37,236 nucleotides of DNA, from contig JAAANX010000156.1 of NCBI GenBank assembly GCA_009909085.1, forward strand, positions 1 through 37,236. Direction: 5' to 3'. How positions within the stretch are numbered: the first letter of the stretch is position 1; the number at the start of each line of letters is the position of its first letter. This DNA is from Cyanobacteria bacterium GSL.Bin1 (GTDB lineage: Bacteria; Cyanobacteriota; Cyanobacteriia; Cyanobacteriales; Rubidibacteraceae). Positions 26,275 to 35,167 of this stretch are shown in pieces. The position numbers and the translations under genes were made by a program. The notes under the pieces were generated by a model. It was not told the origin of the DNA, did no database searches, and saw only the letters and a program-made list of their open reading frames with translations.

Positions 26275-26769
26275 ATGCAAATTCAATTTTGTGATGACCC
26301 AGAAAAAATAGACCTTGCTGCATTGCAAAATCTCTTCAATCTCTGTGCTTTTTGGGCAGAAGGACGCACGCAAGAAGGATTAGAGCTTGCGATTGCCAAT
26401 AGTAACCCAGTGATTACAGTTTGGGAAGGAGAACGCTTAATCGGCTTTTCTCGGGCGACAACCGATTGTGTCTATCGCGCTACGATTTGGGATGTTGTGG
26501 TACATCCAGAATATCGAGGCATTGGTTTAGGGAGTAAATTAGTGGAAACCATGCTTGCCCATCCCCGTTTAAGTCGGGTTGAACGAGTGTATTTGATGAC
26601 CACCTACCAACAAAACTTCTATAAACAAATTGGCTTTCAGGAAAATCAGACCACAACGATGGTCATCTATAACAGTGACTTTCCTTGCCATAATCTTCCG
26701 TCAGAAAATCAGCAAGAGATTGTTCATGCCGAAAGTGTAATTCAAGTTTCCCATTCTCAACAGTTTTAA
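26275..26769 (+). CDS. GNAT-family N-acetyltransferase (Ycf52/plastid GNAT-like)
   Basis: 164 residues. The central acetyl-CoA-binding region is TIWDVVVHPEYRGIGLGSKL, preceded by TVWEGERLIGFSRATTDCVYRA and followed by RVERVYLMTTYQQNFYKQIGF. This resembles the cyanobacterial/plastid Ycf52 group, which includes plastid acetyltransferases reported to modify proteins or serotonin. The acceptor here is unknown. The gene is monocistronic, between a repeat tract and prfC. Confidence 0.8.
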   Translation: MQIQFCDDPEKIDLAALQNLFNLCAFWAEGRTQEGLELAIANSNPVITVWEGERLIGFSRATTDCVYRATIWDVVVHPEYRGIGLGSKLVETMLAHPRLSRVERVYLMTTYQQNFYKQIGFQENQTTTMVIYNSDFPCHNLPSENQQEIVHAESVIQVSHSQQF

Positions 26770-26898
26770 TTTCTAGGCTAAATTTCAGTGATCCGGATGC
26801 AACTCGCCCTGACTTTACCCGCTTCCAAGGTGAAGCTCATCCCCTAACGTTAAACTAAAATAAGCCCTGGTCATCGTCGAGAACAATTAACGAACCGA

Positions 26899-28527
26899 AT
26901 GTCAACACCTCCCCTCGAACAAGAATTAAAAGCTGCTGTCGAATCCCGACGGAACTTTGCCATTATTTCTCACCCCGACGCCGGTAAAACCACTCTCACC
27001 GAAAAACTCCTCTTGTATGGAGGGGCAATTCATCAAGCGGGTGCTGTCAAGTCGAAACGCGCGCAACGGAAAGCCACTTCCGACTGGATGGAATTAGAAA
27101 AACAACGGGGAATTTCCATTACCTCCACTGTTCTGCAATTTAACTATCAAGACTTTCAGATTAACCTCTTAGATACCCCCGGTCACCAAGATTTTAGTGA
27201 GGATACATATCGCACCCTTGCTGCTGCCGATAACGCAGTGATGTTAATTGATGCAGCAAAAGGGTTAGAACCGCAAACCCGCAAATTGTTTGAAGTGTGT
27301 CGGATGCGATCGCTGCCCATTTTTACCTTTGCCAACAAGATGGATCGTCCGTCACGAGAACCCTTAGAACTCATTGACGAAATCGAACAAGAATTAGGCT
27401 TACAAACCTATGCCGTGAATTGGCCAATCGGCATGGGCGATCGGTTCAAGGGGGTGTATGACCGTCGCAGTCAACAGATTCATTTATTCCAACGAACGGC
27501 CCACGGCAGTACTCAAGCTGCAACAACCGTCATTTCTCTCGGCGATCCGAAAATTGAAGAAATTTTAGACCAAGATCTCTACTTCCAACTGAAAGACGAA
27601 ATCGAAATTATTGAAGAAGTTGCGCCAGACTTCGATCTCAGGAAGATTCATAACGGCGAACTGACGCCCATGTTCTTCGGCAGTGCCATGACCAACTTTG
27701 GCGTACAGTTATTTCTCGATGCCTTTTTGGAATACGCGCAACCCCCAGAAACGCACCAATCCTCACTGGGAGAGATGGCTCCGACTTATCCCGACTTTAC
27801 CGGCTTTGTGTTTAAGCTGCAAGCGAATATGGATCCCAAACATCGCGATCGCGTAGCTTTTGTTCGCGTTTGTACCGGAAAATTTGAAAAGGATATGAAC
27901 GTTAACCACGCTCGTACCGGCAAAACCGTCCGCCTCTCTCGTCCGCAAAAGCTCTTTGCGCAAGATCGCGACTCTATTGATGAGGCCTATCCAGGTGATG
28001 TCATTGGCTTAAATAATCCCGGTATGTTTGCCATTGGCGATACCGTTTATGCGGGAAAGAAAGTCGTTTATGAAGGCATTCCCTGCTTTTCGCCCGAACT
28101 CTTTGCCTATTTGAAAAACCCGAATCCCTCAAAATTTAAGCAATTCCATAAAGGCGTGACTGAACTGCGAGAAGAAGGGGCAATTCAAATCATGTACTCC
28201 AAAGATGAAAGTAAGCGCGATCCCATTCTTGCTGCGGTTGGACAACTGCAATTAGAAGTGGTGCAATATCGCATGGAAAATGAGTATGGCGTAGAAACGA
28301 GCCTAGAAATGCTGCCCTATAAAGTTGCCCGCTGGGTAAGAGGCGGTTGGGAAGCGCTGGAAAAAGCGGGACGACTCTTTAATACTGTCACCGTCAAAGA
28401 CATCTGGGAACGCCCTGTCTTACTTTTCAAGAATCAATGGAACTTAGAGCAAATCAAAGGCGATCATCCTGAACTGGAATTAAGTGCAACCGCACCCGTG
28501 GGAGTCGGCTTAGAACCTGATGCTTAA
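26899..28527 (+). CDS. prfC: Peptide chain release factor 3 (RF3)
   Basis: 542 residues. The translational GTPase motifs are G1 [16 protein letters not shown]3 [17 protein letters not shown]4 [10 protein letters not shown]. The G2 region carries [13 protein letters not shown], and the RF3-specific [13 protein letters not shown]-type insert follows. Domains II and III occupy the C-terminal half. RF3 uses GTP to release RF1/RF2 from the ribosome after termination. The length is slightly above the E. coli protein. It stands alone. Confidence 0.96.
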   Translation: MSTPPLEQELKAAVESRRNFAIISHPDAGKTTLTEKLLLYGGAIHQAGAVKSKRAQRKATSDWMELEKQRGISITSTVLQFNYQDFQINLLDTPGHQDFSEDTYRTLAAADNAVMLIDAAKGLEPQTRKLFEVCRMRSLPIFTFANKMDRPSREPLELIDEIEQELGLQTYAVNWPIGMGDRFKGVYDRRSQQIHLFQRTAHGSTQAATTVISLGDPKIEEILDQDLYFQLKDEIEIIEEVAPDFDLRKIHNGELTPMFFGSAMTNFGVQLFLDAFLEYAQPPETHQSSLGEMAPTYPDFTGFVFKLQANMDPKHRDRVAFVRVCTGKFEKDMNVNHARTGKTVRLSRPQKLFAQDRDSIDEAYPGDVIGLNNPGMFAIGDTVYAGKKVVYEGIPCFSPELFAYLKNPNPSKFKQFHKGVTELREEGAIQIMYSKDESKRDPILAAVGQLQLEVVQYRMENEYGVETSLEMLPYKVARWVRGGWEALEKAGRLFNTVTVKDIWERPVLLFKNQWNLEQIKGDHPELELSATAPVGVGLEPDA

Positions 28528-28717
28528 CTCTAGTAATCAGTAAGCTATATTGATCAACTCTTTGTGCGCTTTGTGTCTTTGTGGTTCATTCAAGACTGAT
28601 AAAAAAGGATGAACCAGTCACACGATAAACTGACGTTCCTGCCGCCTAGATGACGAAGCCGAGTGAGATGAAGCCAAGCCTGTCTTTTGTACTCATGGTT
28701 TTACCGGTGTATTGATG

Positions 28718-28768
28718 TTAATGTAATAGTCATTACGTTAATTATTAGTGTAATGGCTGTTACGTTAA
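28718..28768 (+). promoter_or_regulatory. Two tandem palindromic operators before the TetR gene
   Basis: Copy 1 (28718-28741) has arms TTAATGTAAT and ATTACGTTAA around AGTC, matching at 9 of 10 positions. Copy 2 (28745-28768) has arms TTAGTGTAAT and GTTACGTTAA around GGCT, matching at 7 of 10. The centres are 27 bases apart, and the second ends 10 bases before the tetR ATG. This is the usual layout for autorepression by a TetR dimer. Confidence 0.75.
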
Positions 28769-28778
28769 TTGTCAACCT

Positions 28779-29327
28779 ATGAGCCGCCCCACTGAACCAC
28801 AGAAGAAGCAAGAGCTTTTAGAGCAATGTCTAGCTGCTGCAATTGAAGTAGGAGCATTGGACTCCAGTATCAACGCGATCGCTAAGAGAATAGGGACTAG
28901 CGGACGAATGCTCATTTATCACTTTGGCTCTAAACAGGAATTAGAGCGACAACTCATCGGTCTTTTGGAGACTCGCTTGCGCGAAAAACTATGGTCATTT
29001 CAAGGTGTGTCACTTGAAGGGGTAGATTGCCTAGTAGAAAACCTGCTTGAAATGTGGAGGCATTTGACTTCACCAGAGATGCATGGCTTGCTGAAACTGA
29101 CGATGGAGCTAAATCAACGTGCTATACAAGGCGACTCAGAAACACAAGGTTTCTTAGAACAAGAGAGTCAAAAATGGGTAGATTCTCTATCTAATCTCAC
29201 AAATAACAAAACTACTGCATTATCACTATTTCACTTGTTTCAGGGTGCAATCTTGGACTTTTTGACTACGGGAAACGCACAACGTGGACAGCAAACCATT
29301 AAGGCTTTTACGGAAACTCTGCGGTAG
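28779..29327 (+). CDS. TetR-family transcriptional regulator
   Basis: 182 residues. The N-terminal DNA-binding domain has the TetR helix-turn-helix: LEQCLAAAIEVGALDSSINA, IAKRIGTSGRMLIYHFGSKQ, ELERQLIG. The remaining 120 residues are a helical ligand/dimer domain without recognisable ligand residues. Two palindromes immediately upstream strongly suggest autoregulation. TetR members commonly control an adjacent divergent or downstream gene, but the neighbours are prfC (same strand, upstream) and the urt locus, which has its own NtcA promoter; the regulated target may be only itself or lie elsewhere. The ATG start overlaps no ribosome site of note. Confidence 0.88.
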   Translation: MSRPTEPQKKQELLEQCLAAAIEVGALDSSINAIAKRIGTSGRMLIYHFGSKQELERQLIGLLETRLREKLWSFQGVSLEGVDCLVENLLEMWRHLTSPEMHGLLKLTMELNQRAIQGDSETQGFLEQESQKWVDSLSNLTNNKTTALSLFHLFQGAILDFLTTGNAQRGQQTIKAFTETLR

Positions 29328-29833
29328 CTTCGCCTTAAGGATTGTGTCCCTGTAAACCCAAAGGAAGATCGCGCGATCGCGTATCGTAGCAGTTTTTATT
29401 GTGAATGAACAACCTAACGTATGGTTAAACCAAGTGAGAGGAAAGAGTTCCGAAAAACTGCCGATCAATAGTGAACTACTGCCTGTATGCCTACTCGCTT
29501 CAAAAATGTAACATTAAATACAGTTTGATTGTCAATAAAGTCTTAATGTGATCATCAGCTTTTAAAAAATAGGACTGGGAATGAGTCTGCCATTGCCAGA
29601 AGTCTCTCTAGGAGATTATGTGATGGCAATAAATAATTGGATTATTCAAATGCATAGACATATCATCAATGATTCATGTTTTGTATCAGTAAAAACAACA
29701 AAATAACCTCAAAAGCCATACCCTTTTTTTGAAGAGGAATTAAATAGTTCAATTGTATTCCTTCTATGAAGTAAAAAGGAATACGCCTAATTTTTAAATA
29801 TTTCTTCCAGTGTCTAAATTTTAAGGAAATAAT
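29328..29833 (+). other. 506-base spacer between tetR and urtA
   Basis: It holds the NtcA-type promoter described separately and, after it, an expected leader of about 280 bases to urtA. A HIP1 site lies near 29373. No convincing gene, RNA gene or terminator after tetR was seen. Confidence 0.6.
29508..29549 (+). promoter_or_regulatory. NtcA-activated promoter of urtA
   Basis: A perfect NtcA box GTA-N8-TAC occupies 29508-29521 and is followed, after exactly 22 bases, by the -10 element TAATGT (TA-N3-T) at 29544-29549. This is the canonical class II NtcA promoter architecture, which activates nitrogen-assimilation genes when 2-oxoglutarate is high. Transcription should start near 29556. Confidence 0.8.
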
Positions 29834-31210
29834 ATGACTAGAAAACGCTCATATTTTGATTTGGGTCGTACCTCTCGCCGGAAATTTATTAAATATAGTT
29901 CCCTAGCAGTTGGTGCAGGGGTGGTTGCAGCTTGTACGAGAGGAGGAGGAGGGGGTTCTGCTTCCCAAGAAGATTTAGGAGAAAATCCGATTAAAGTCGG
30001 GGTAATGTATTCTACAACCGGAAGCATTGCGATTGTGGAAAAATCTCTACAAGACTCCACATTTCTCGCCATTGATCAAATTAATAACGGAACAGGTCCT
30101 TGGCAAGATAATGGACCGGGAATTGCCGGTCGCAAAATCCAAAGAATTGTTGTTAACCCTGACTCCAATTGGGACTTGTATAACCAGATGTCAAAGCGTC
30201 TGATTGATGAGGATAATGTCAAATGTGTTTTAGGATGTTATACCTCAGCGAGTCGGAAATCGGTGCTACCGGTATTTGAAGAAAAAGATTCACTTTTGTA
30301 CTATCCCGTTTATTACGAAGGCAATGAGTGCAGTTCTAATGTCTTCTATACCGGTGCTGCCCCTAACCAACAGATTACTGATTCAATTCCCTATTGTTAC
30401 GAAAACTTTGGTCCCAAAGGCTTCTTCATTGGTTCCGATTACATTTACCCGAAAGAAAGCAATCGCATTGCCAAAGCAGAACTGGAAAAATTAGGTGGGC
30501 AAGTGGTTGGTGATGAGTACGCCGCACTCGGCACAACTGAATTTATCACCATTATTAATAAAATCAAACAGGCGCAACCTGACTTTGTTTTAAGTAATTT
30601 GGTTGGGGATAGTATTCCTGCTTTTTACCGTCAATATAAAAACGCTGGCATTAGTGCTGAGGATATTCCCATCATGGCCTATCCCACTACAGAAGAAGAA
30701 ATTCAAGCGATGGGCGCCGAATATGCAGCTGGACATTATACCAGTTTTAACTATTTCCAAAGTGTTGATACGCCTGAAAATGAACAGTTTGTTCGTGAAT
30801 TTAAAGAAATGTTTGGGAACAATCGGGTGACGAATGGGGTAATGGAAGCGGCGTATTTACAAACCTTCTTCATGGCACAAGCCATGAAAGATGTCTTGGA
30901 AGCCGGAGAAGAAATCAACACGAAAACCTTGCGAGAAGCTACCCGTGGGCAAGAATTTAACGCCCCACAAGGGAAAGTAAAAATTGACCCGGATAACTAC
31001 CATACCTATCTCTACGCTCGGATCGGGCGCTGGCAAGAAGATGGACAAGCAGACATTGTCTTCTCTAGCCCGTCTGCAATTAAACCGATTCCTTGGAGTC
31101 AAACCTTATATCCAGGGCGGATGTGTGCTCATCCTAGCCCTGATGATCGCAGTGATCCGACTAAAGAAACGGGTCAAGAAAACTTAGAAACGAAGTATTT
31201 AGAAAGCTAA
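29834..31210 (+). CDS. urtA: Urea/short-amide ABC transporter substrate-binding protein UrtA
   Basis: 458 residues. The N-terminus carries a twin-arginine motif SRRKFIK (14-20), a hydrophobic stretch and a lipobox VAAC with Cys34, so it is probably a Tat-exported lipoprotein; a Gly run follows. The binding domain begins NPIKVGVMYSTTGSIAIVEK, then PVYYEGNECSSNVFYTGAAPNQQ and TYLYARIGRWQ, a close match to UrtA/FmdD proteins that bind urea or short amides. It is first of the five urt genes under the NtcA promoter. A hairpin follows in the gap to urtB. Formamidase downstream makes formamide a candidate ligand besides urea. Confidence 0.92.
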   Translation: MTRKRSYFDLGRTSRRKFIKYSSLAVGAGVVAACTRGGGGGSASQEDLGENPIKVGVMYSTTGSIAIVEKSLQDSTFLAIDQINNGTGPWQDNGPGIAGRKIQRIVVNPDSNWDLYNQMSKRLIDEDNVKCVLGCYTSASRKSVLPVFEEKDSLLYYPVYYEGNECSSNVFYTGAAPNQQITDSIPYCYENFGPKGFFIGSDYIYPKESNRIAKAELEKLGGQVVGDEYAALGTTEFITIINKIKQAQPDFVLSNLVGDSIPAFYRQYKNAGISAEDIPIMAYPTTEEEIQAMGAEYAAGHYTSFNYFQSVDTPENEQFVREFKEMFGNNRVTNGVMEAAYLQTFFMAQAMKDVLEAGEEINTKTLREATRGQEFNAPQGKVKIDPDNYHTYLYARIGRWQEDGQADIVFSSPSAIKPIPWSQTLYPGRMCAHPSPDDRSDPTKETGQENLETKYLES

Positions 31211-31223
31211 TTCATTCCCTTTT

Positions 31224-31246
31224 CCCCCGATTTAGAAAATTGGGGG
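31224..31246 (+). terminator. Stem-loop between urtA and urtB
   Basis: CCCCCGATTT (31224-31233) pairs with AAATTGGGGG (31237-31246) around a three-base loop, with a single G-T wobble. A ...TTTCAGGCTTTTCTTTG stretch follows. In ABC operons such hairpins often stabilise or partially terminate after the binding-protein gene so that it is made in excess. Confidence 0.6.
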
Positions 31247-31297
31247 ACTTTCAGGCTTTTCTTTGCTTATAGGGTCGTTCAAAAAGGAGATGAACTA

Positions 31298-32245
31298 TTG
31301 CTAAACCAACTGGCATTGACATATATCTTGGCGCAAGAGAATTCAGGCTTTGAGTTGATTCCTTTACTTAATCAGTTGATTAGCGGGGTGGGAATTGTTG
31401 GGATCTTATTATTGACGGCATTAGGACTTGCCATCACTTTTGGCGTCATGGGAATTATTAATTTGGCCCATGGCGAATTCATTATGCTGGGGGCTTATAC
31501 CACTTTCCTCATGCAAGACTTATTTCAGATGGATTTATTGTTAACCATTCCGTTTGCCTTTGTGGTGACAGCAGCTATTGGCGGATTAATGGAGTTAACG
31601 ATTATTCGTCGTCTTCACGGTCGTCCTTTGGAAACTTTATTGGCAACGTGGGGATTAAGCATTGTCCTCCGTGGCGTGATTAAGCTCATTTTTACCGCCC
31701 AGTTGAAGTATGTGCGAGCCCCCTCCTATATATCTGGCAGCTTAACCGTGCTTACGGATGGTGCAGGGGTACCGACCGTTTCCATCTCCTACTATCGTCT
31801 TTTGATTATTGGCATCGCGATCGCGCTGCTTCTCCTCACGGCTTATCTGCTCTACGGCACGGGTTTAGGACGACAAATGCGCGCGGTGACTCAAAATCGC
31901 GATATGGCAAAATGCCTCGGCATCAACACTAACTTAGTGGATATGGCAACCTTTGCCTATGGCTGTGGCTTAGCCGGAATTGCGGGAACTGTCATTTCTG
32001 CGATTAAAACGGTTTCCCCGCCCATGGGTCAAGATTACTTGGTGGATGCTTGGATGGTAGTTGTTACCGGCGGAGTCGATAAACTGATTGGGACCTTAGC
32101 CGGTGCCTTTGTCATTGGCGAATCCAACGCCGCGATCGCGTTTTTCCTCAATGATCCCGTTGCTCGGGTGATTGTCCTGACTGCCGTCATCATTATTATC
32201 CGCTACCGCCCAGAAGGACTCTTCACTGTACAGAAACGCGGTTAA
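31298..32245 (+). CDS. urtB: Urea ABC transporter permease UrtB
   Basis: 315 residues of LivH type with about eight membrane helices. Landmarks are GLAITFGVMGIINLAHGEFIMLGAY, RGVIKLIFTAQLKYVRAPSY, TGLGRQMRAVTQNRDMAKCLGIN and VDAWMVVVTGGVDKLIGTLAGA; the latter region carries the EAA-like coupling segment. The start is TTG at 31298, eight bases after AAGGAG (31284-31289). An ATG at 31290 opens only four codons (ATG AAC TAT TGC TAA) in another frame. It is the first of two permease subunits. Confidence 0.92.
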   Translation: MLNQLALTYILAQENSGFELIPLLNQLISGVGIVGILLLTALGLAITFGVMGIINLAHGEFIMLGAYTTFLMQDLFQMDLLLTIPFAFVVTAAIGGLMELTIIRRLHGRPLETLLATWGLSIVLRGVIKLIFTAQLKYVRAPSYISGSLTVLTDGAGVPTVSISYYRLLIIGIAIALLLLTAYLLYGTGLGRQMRAVTQNRDMAKCLGINTNLVDMATFAYGCGLAGIAGTVISAIKTVSPPMGQDYLVDAWMVVVTGGVDKLIGTLAGAFVIGESNAAIAFFLNDPVARVIVLTAVIIIIRYRPEGLFTVQKRG

Positions 32246-32281
32246 TTCATCGTCATCAGTCGTTCATCGAGAAATCAGTTA

Positions 32282-33475
32282 ATGACACAAGTACTTCCTG
32301 GCGTTCAACAACCTACATTTCCCCGTAAACTTGCGCTAGTTGTGGGAATCGGTTTTCTTCTCTTTGCTATTTTTCCCTTCCTTGCGGGTAACTTTCAAAC
32401 GTCCTTAATGGCAAAACTTCTGCTGTTTTCGGCTCTTGCCATTTCGCTTGATCTCGTTTGGGGCTTTACCGGTATCCTTAGTTTTGCCCAAGGGGTCTTC
32501 TTTACCCTGGGTGGCTATGCCATGGCGTATTACCTAAAACTCAATCTTTCCGCAGACGCTAATACTTATGGAGTTGCTCTCCCTGACTTTATGGTTTGGA
32601 ATGGCTTAGAACAACTCCCTTGGTTTATTGCCCCCCTGCAATACTTTCCCCTGGCGATGATTGCCATGGTCTTAATCCCGGCTGGCTTTGCTTATATTAT
32701 TGGTTGGTTTATTTTTCATTCTCGGGTCAGTGGGGTTTATATCACCATTATTACCCTTGCCATCTCTTCAGCGCTGACCACTTTCTTTGTCAGTCAACAA
32801 GCCTATACGGGCGGAACCAATGGCATTACCGATGTTGCGCCCTTAAGTTTATTCGGAGCAGAAATTCCTCTCATTGGCTTGTATTGGATGAGTTTAGTCT
32901 TTACCACTGCAGTTCTCATTGGAACTTGGTGGCTAACGCAATCCAACTTTGGTCTCATTCTCCGTTCCATTAAAGAAAATGAGCGTCGTATTGCCTTTTT
33001 GGGCTATGACATTGCCAGCTACAAAATTTTCATCTGGACCTTGTCTGCCGGAATTGCCGGGATTGCAGGCGGGTTATTTGTTGCGCTCAATCAATTTATT
33101 TCTCCGGTTTATCTTGCCGTTGCCTTTGGGACACAAGTTGTCATTTGGGTGGCAATTGGCGGAAGAGGAACACTCATTGGTCCTTTTGCTGCTGCCCTTA
33201 TTCTCGGACAAGTCCAGAACTATGCAGAACAAGTGACCCAAGACTGGCAACTGATCATTGGCGTTTTACTGTTAGTTGTTGTGTTATTTATTCCCAACGG
33301 CTTGATGAGCTTAGTTCCCAAAACGCTTAATTTCAGCCAAGGGACAACCAAAACTGCTTCTCCTGATTCTTCGGCTGGTTATCTCCAAGCCCAACTCATC
33401 GATTGGATAACTCCGTTACAGAACTTAGCAAAAGCAAGCCTGAAAATTTTACGCAAGAACCGTTCCCGTCGTTAA
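32282..33475 (+). CDS. urtC: Urea ABC transporter permease UrtC
   Basis: 397 residues of LivM type with about ten membrane helices. Typical pieces are SLDLVWGFTGILSFAQGVFFTLGGYAMAYYL, YTGGTNGITDVAPLSLFG, RSIKENERRIAFLGYDIASYK (the cytoplasmic coupling loop) and VAIGGRGTLIGPFAAALILG. A basic 40-residue tail extends past the last helix. It pairs with UrtB in the membrane. A 36-base gap from urtB holds two heptamer-like GTCATCA/GTCGTTC units; a 12-base gap leads to urtD. Confidence 0.92.
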   Translation: MTQVLPGVQQPTFPRKLALVVGIGFLLFAIFPFLAGNFQTSLMAKLLLFSALAISLDLVWGFTGILSFAQGVFFTLGGYAMAYYLKLNLSADANTYGVALPDFMVWNGLEQLPWFIAPLQYFPLAMIAMVLIPAGFAYIIGWFIFHSRVSGVYITIITLAISSALTTFFVSQQAYTGGTNGITDVAPLSLFGAEIPLIGLYWMSLVFTTAVLIGTWWLTQSNFGLILRSIKENERRIAFLGYDIASYKIFIWTLSAGIAGIAGGLFVALNQFISPVYLAVAFGTQVVIWVAIGGRGTLIGPFAAALILGQVQNYAEQVTQDWQLIIGVLLLVVVLFIPNGLMSLVPKTLNFSQGTTKTASPDSSAGYLQAQLIDWITPLQNLAKASLKILRKNRSRR

Positions 33476-33487
33476 GGACTCACTCTG

Positions 33488-34243
33488 ATGAATAACATTC
33501 TTTCTGTTAAAGATTTACAAGTTGAATTTTTTGGCTTTAAAGCCCTCAAAGGGGTTAATTTAGAGGTGGCTGACCGCGAGATTGTCACAATTATCGGTCC
33601 CAATGGGGCTGGAAAAAGTACCCTCCTTGATGCCATTGTCGGTAAATCTCCGGTTGCTGGTGGTCAGGTCAGTTACCAAGGAAAAAATATTACCAATCAT
33701 CTTCCTCATGAAATCGCCCGGATGGGAATTGGTCGCAAATTCCAAAATCCCAACGTTTACAATGAATTAACCGTTTTTGAGAATCTTTTATTGGCACTCA
33801 AAGGGTCTCACGGCATTTTTGCGTCTATCACGTCTAAATTAACCCGCATGAAGCGCCATAAAATCACCTCGGTTCTCGAACGAATTGGCCTTATGGAGTA
33901 TGCCGGAACCAAAGTGTCTTCTCTCTCTCATGGACAAAAACAGTGGGTAGAAATTGGCATGGTTCTAGCCCAAGATCCGGCTGTGGTTTTACTCGATGAA
34001 CCCACTGCTGGGATGACCCCAGAAGAAACCCATGCTACTGGAGAAATTATTAAAGCAATGTCTGAATTTCATGCGGTGGTCGTTATTGAGCATGACATGG
34101 AATTTGTGAAACAAATTGCACAGCGCATTGTGGTCCTTCACCAAGGACAAACCTTAGCCGAAGGAAGCGTAGAAGAAGTACAAAATAATCCCAGAGTTGT
34201 GGAGGTTTATCTCGGTCGTGAAAAAATCGATGTCGCTGCTTGA
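33488..34243 (+). CDS. urtD: Urea ABC transporter ATPase UrtD
   Basis: 251 residues of LivG type. Walker A is GPNGAGKST (about 37-45), the signature is SLSHGQKQWVEIGM, Walker B is AVVLLDEPTAGMTPEE and the switch His is in VVVIEHDMEFVK. EAIGRKFQN-type wording (MGIGRKFQNPNVYNEL) is characteristic of UrtD. It hydrolyses ATP with UrtE to drive UrtBC. It overlaps urtE by 14 bases. Confidence 0.94.
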   Translation: MNNILSVKDLQVEFFGFKALKGVNLEVADREIVTIIGPNGAGKSTLLDAIVGKSPVAGGQVSYQGKNITNHLPHEIARMGIGRKFQNPNVYNELTVFENLLLALKGSHGIFASITSKLTRMKRHKITSVLERIGLMEYAGTKVSSLSHGQKQWVEIGMVLAQDPAVVLLDEPTAGMTPEETHATGEIIKAMSEFHAVVVIEHDMEFVKQIAQRIVVLHQGQTLAEGSVEEVQNNPRVVEVYLGREKIDVAA

Positions 34244-34931
34244 ACTGTCTAATGTTACCGCAGGCTATGGACAAACCCCAGTTTTGTTTGATATATCCAT
34301 GACGGTAAACAAAGGGGACTTAGTTTGCTTACTGGGGCGAAATGGCGTAGGAAAAACCACTCTTTTGCGCAGTATTATTGGCTTAAATACTCTTAGCAAA
34401 GGGAGCATGATTTTTGATGCTGATGATATTAGCAAAACGCCCACATATAAGAGAGCGCAATATGGGATTGCTTATATTCCTCAAGGACGGGAAATTATCC
34501 CCTATTTATCGGTTTTAGATAATCTGAAACTGGGTTTTGCTGCCAGTGGTGCGAAAAGCAAAAAAATTCCGGAAGAAATTTTTGAATTCTTCCCGATGTT
34601 AAAAGAACATTTATCCCGTCAGGGTGGCTTACTGAGCGGCGGACAACAACAACAACTGGCGATTGCCAGAGGGTTAATGTGTAATCCGAAACTAATGCTA
34701 TTAGATGAACCAACTGAGGGCATTCAACCTTCAATTGTGCAAGAAATTGAAGAGACACTAAAACGAATCAATAAAGAAAAAGGAATTACTGTTTTAGTGG
34801 TTGAACAAAAAATTGACTTTGCGCGCCAACTGGCAAGAAAGTTTTTTATTATGGATAAAGGGGCAATTGTTGCCCGAGGACAAACAGAAGACTTAACGGA
34901 TTCTGTGGTGCATCAATATTTGGCTGTTTAA
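34230..34931 (+). CDS. urtE: Urea ABC transporter ATPase UrtE
   Basis: 233 residues of LivF type. Walker A is GRNGVGKTT, the Q-loop region GIAYIPQGREIIPYLSV, signature LSGGQQQQLAIARGLM, Walker B LMLLDEPTEGIQPS and VVEQKIDFARQLA. The IPQGREIIP phrase is typical of UrtE. The start ATG at 34230 lies inside the urtD 3' end, giving MSLLELSNVTAGYG; an upstream in-frame ATG at 34197 would add residues foreign to the family. It is the last gene before a terminator-like hairpin. Confidence 0.94.
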   Translation: MSLLELSNVTAGYGQTPVLFDISMTVNKGDLVCLLGRNGVGKTTLLRSIIGLNTLSKGSMIFDADDISKTPTYKRAQYGIAYIPQGREIIPYLSVLDNLKLGFAASGAKSKKIPEEIFEFFPMLKEHLSRQGGLLSGGQQQQLAIARGLMCNPKLMLLDEPTEGIQPSIVQEIEETLKRINKEKGITVLVVEQKIDFARQLARKFFIMDKGAIVARGQTEDLTDSVVHQYLAV

Positions 34932-34962
34932 AGAAGACTAAATTTAACATTAGAGCAAGGAC

Positions 34963-34993
34963 AAAGGTGAACGTTGGTTTGCCTTTATTTTTT
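34963..34993 (+). terminator. Intrinsic-terminator-like hairpin after urtE
   Basis: AAAGGTGAAC (34963-34972) pairs with GTTTGCCTTT (34977-34986) around a GTTG loop with two wobbles, and ATTTTTT follows. It lies 31 bases after urtE and would end the urt transcript before fmdA. Confidence 0.7.
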
Positions 34994-35167
34994 ATGCCGA
35001 AAAATAACTAAGAAAAAATACTATTTTTTGTATATGACATAACATTTTTTCTCCGTTTAAAGATGTCAAGATTTAGTTCAGTAAAAATACAAAATATTTT
35101 CTCATATACTCAATTATTTGAGTCAATTAATGAGATTAAATTGAATCATTTTGTGGAGTAAAAAACA

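Noticed and set aside
28650-28715. About 21-codon frame (ATGACGAAGCCGAGTGAGAT...) before tetR
   Set aside because: Too short, no ribosome site and no recognisable product.
29401-29511. A 36-codon frame from GTG ending inside the NtcA box
   Set aside because: No ribosome site, no recognisable protein motif, and its stop overlaps the promoter element; more likely chance.
34197-34229. Longer UrtE start inside urtD
   Set aside because: Adds 11 residues unlike the family; ATG at 34230 gives the standard N-terminus.
35030-35043. Near-NtcA box GTA-N8-AAC upstream of fmdA
   Set aside because: One mismatch in the core and no TA-N3-T at 22-23 bases downstream; AT-rich DNA makes such near hits common.
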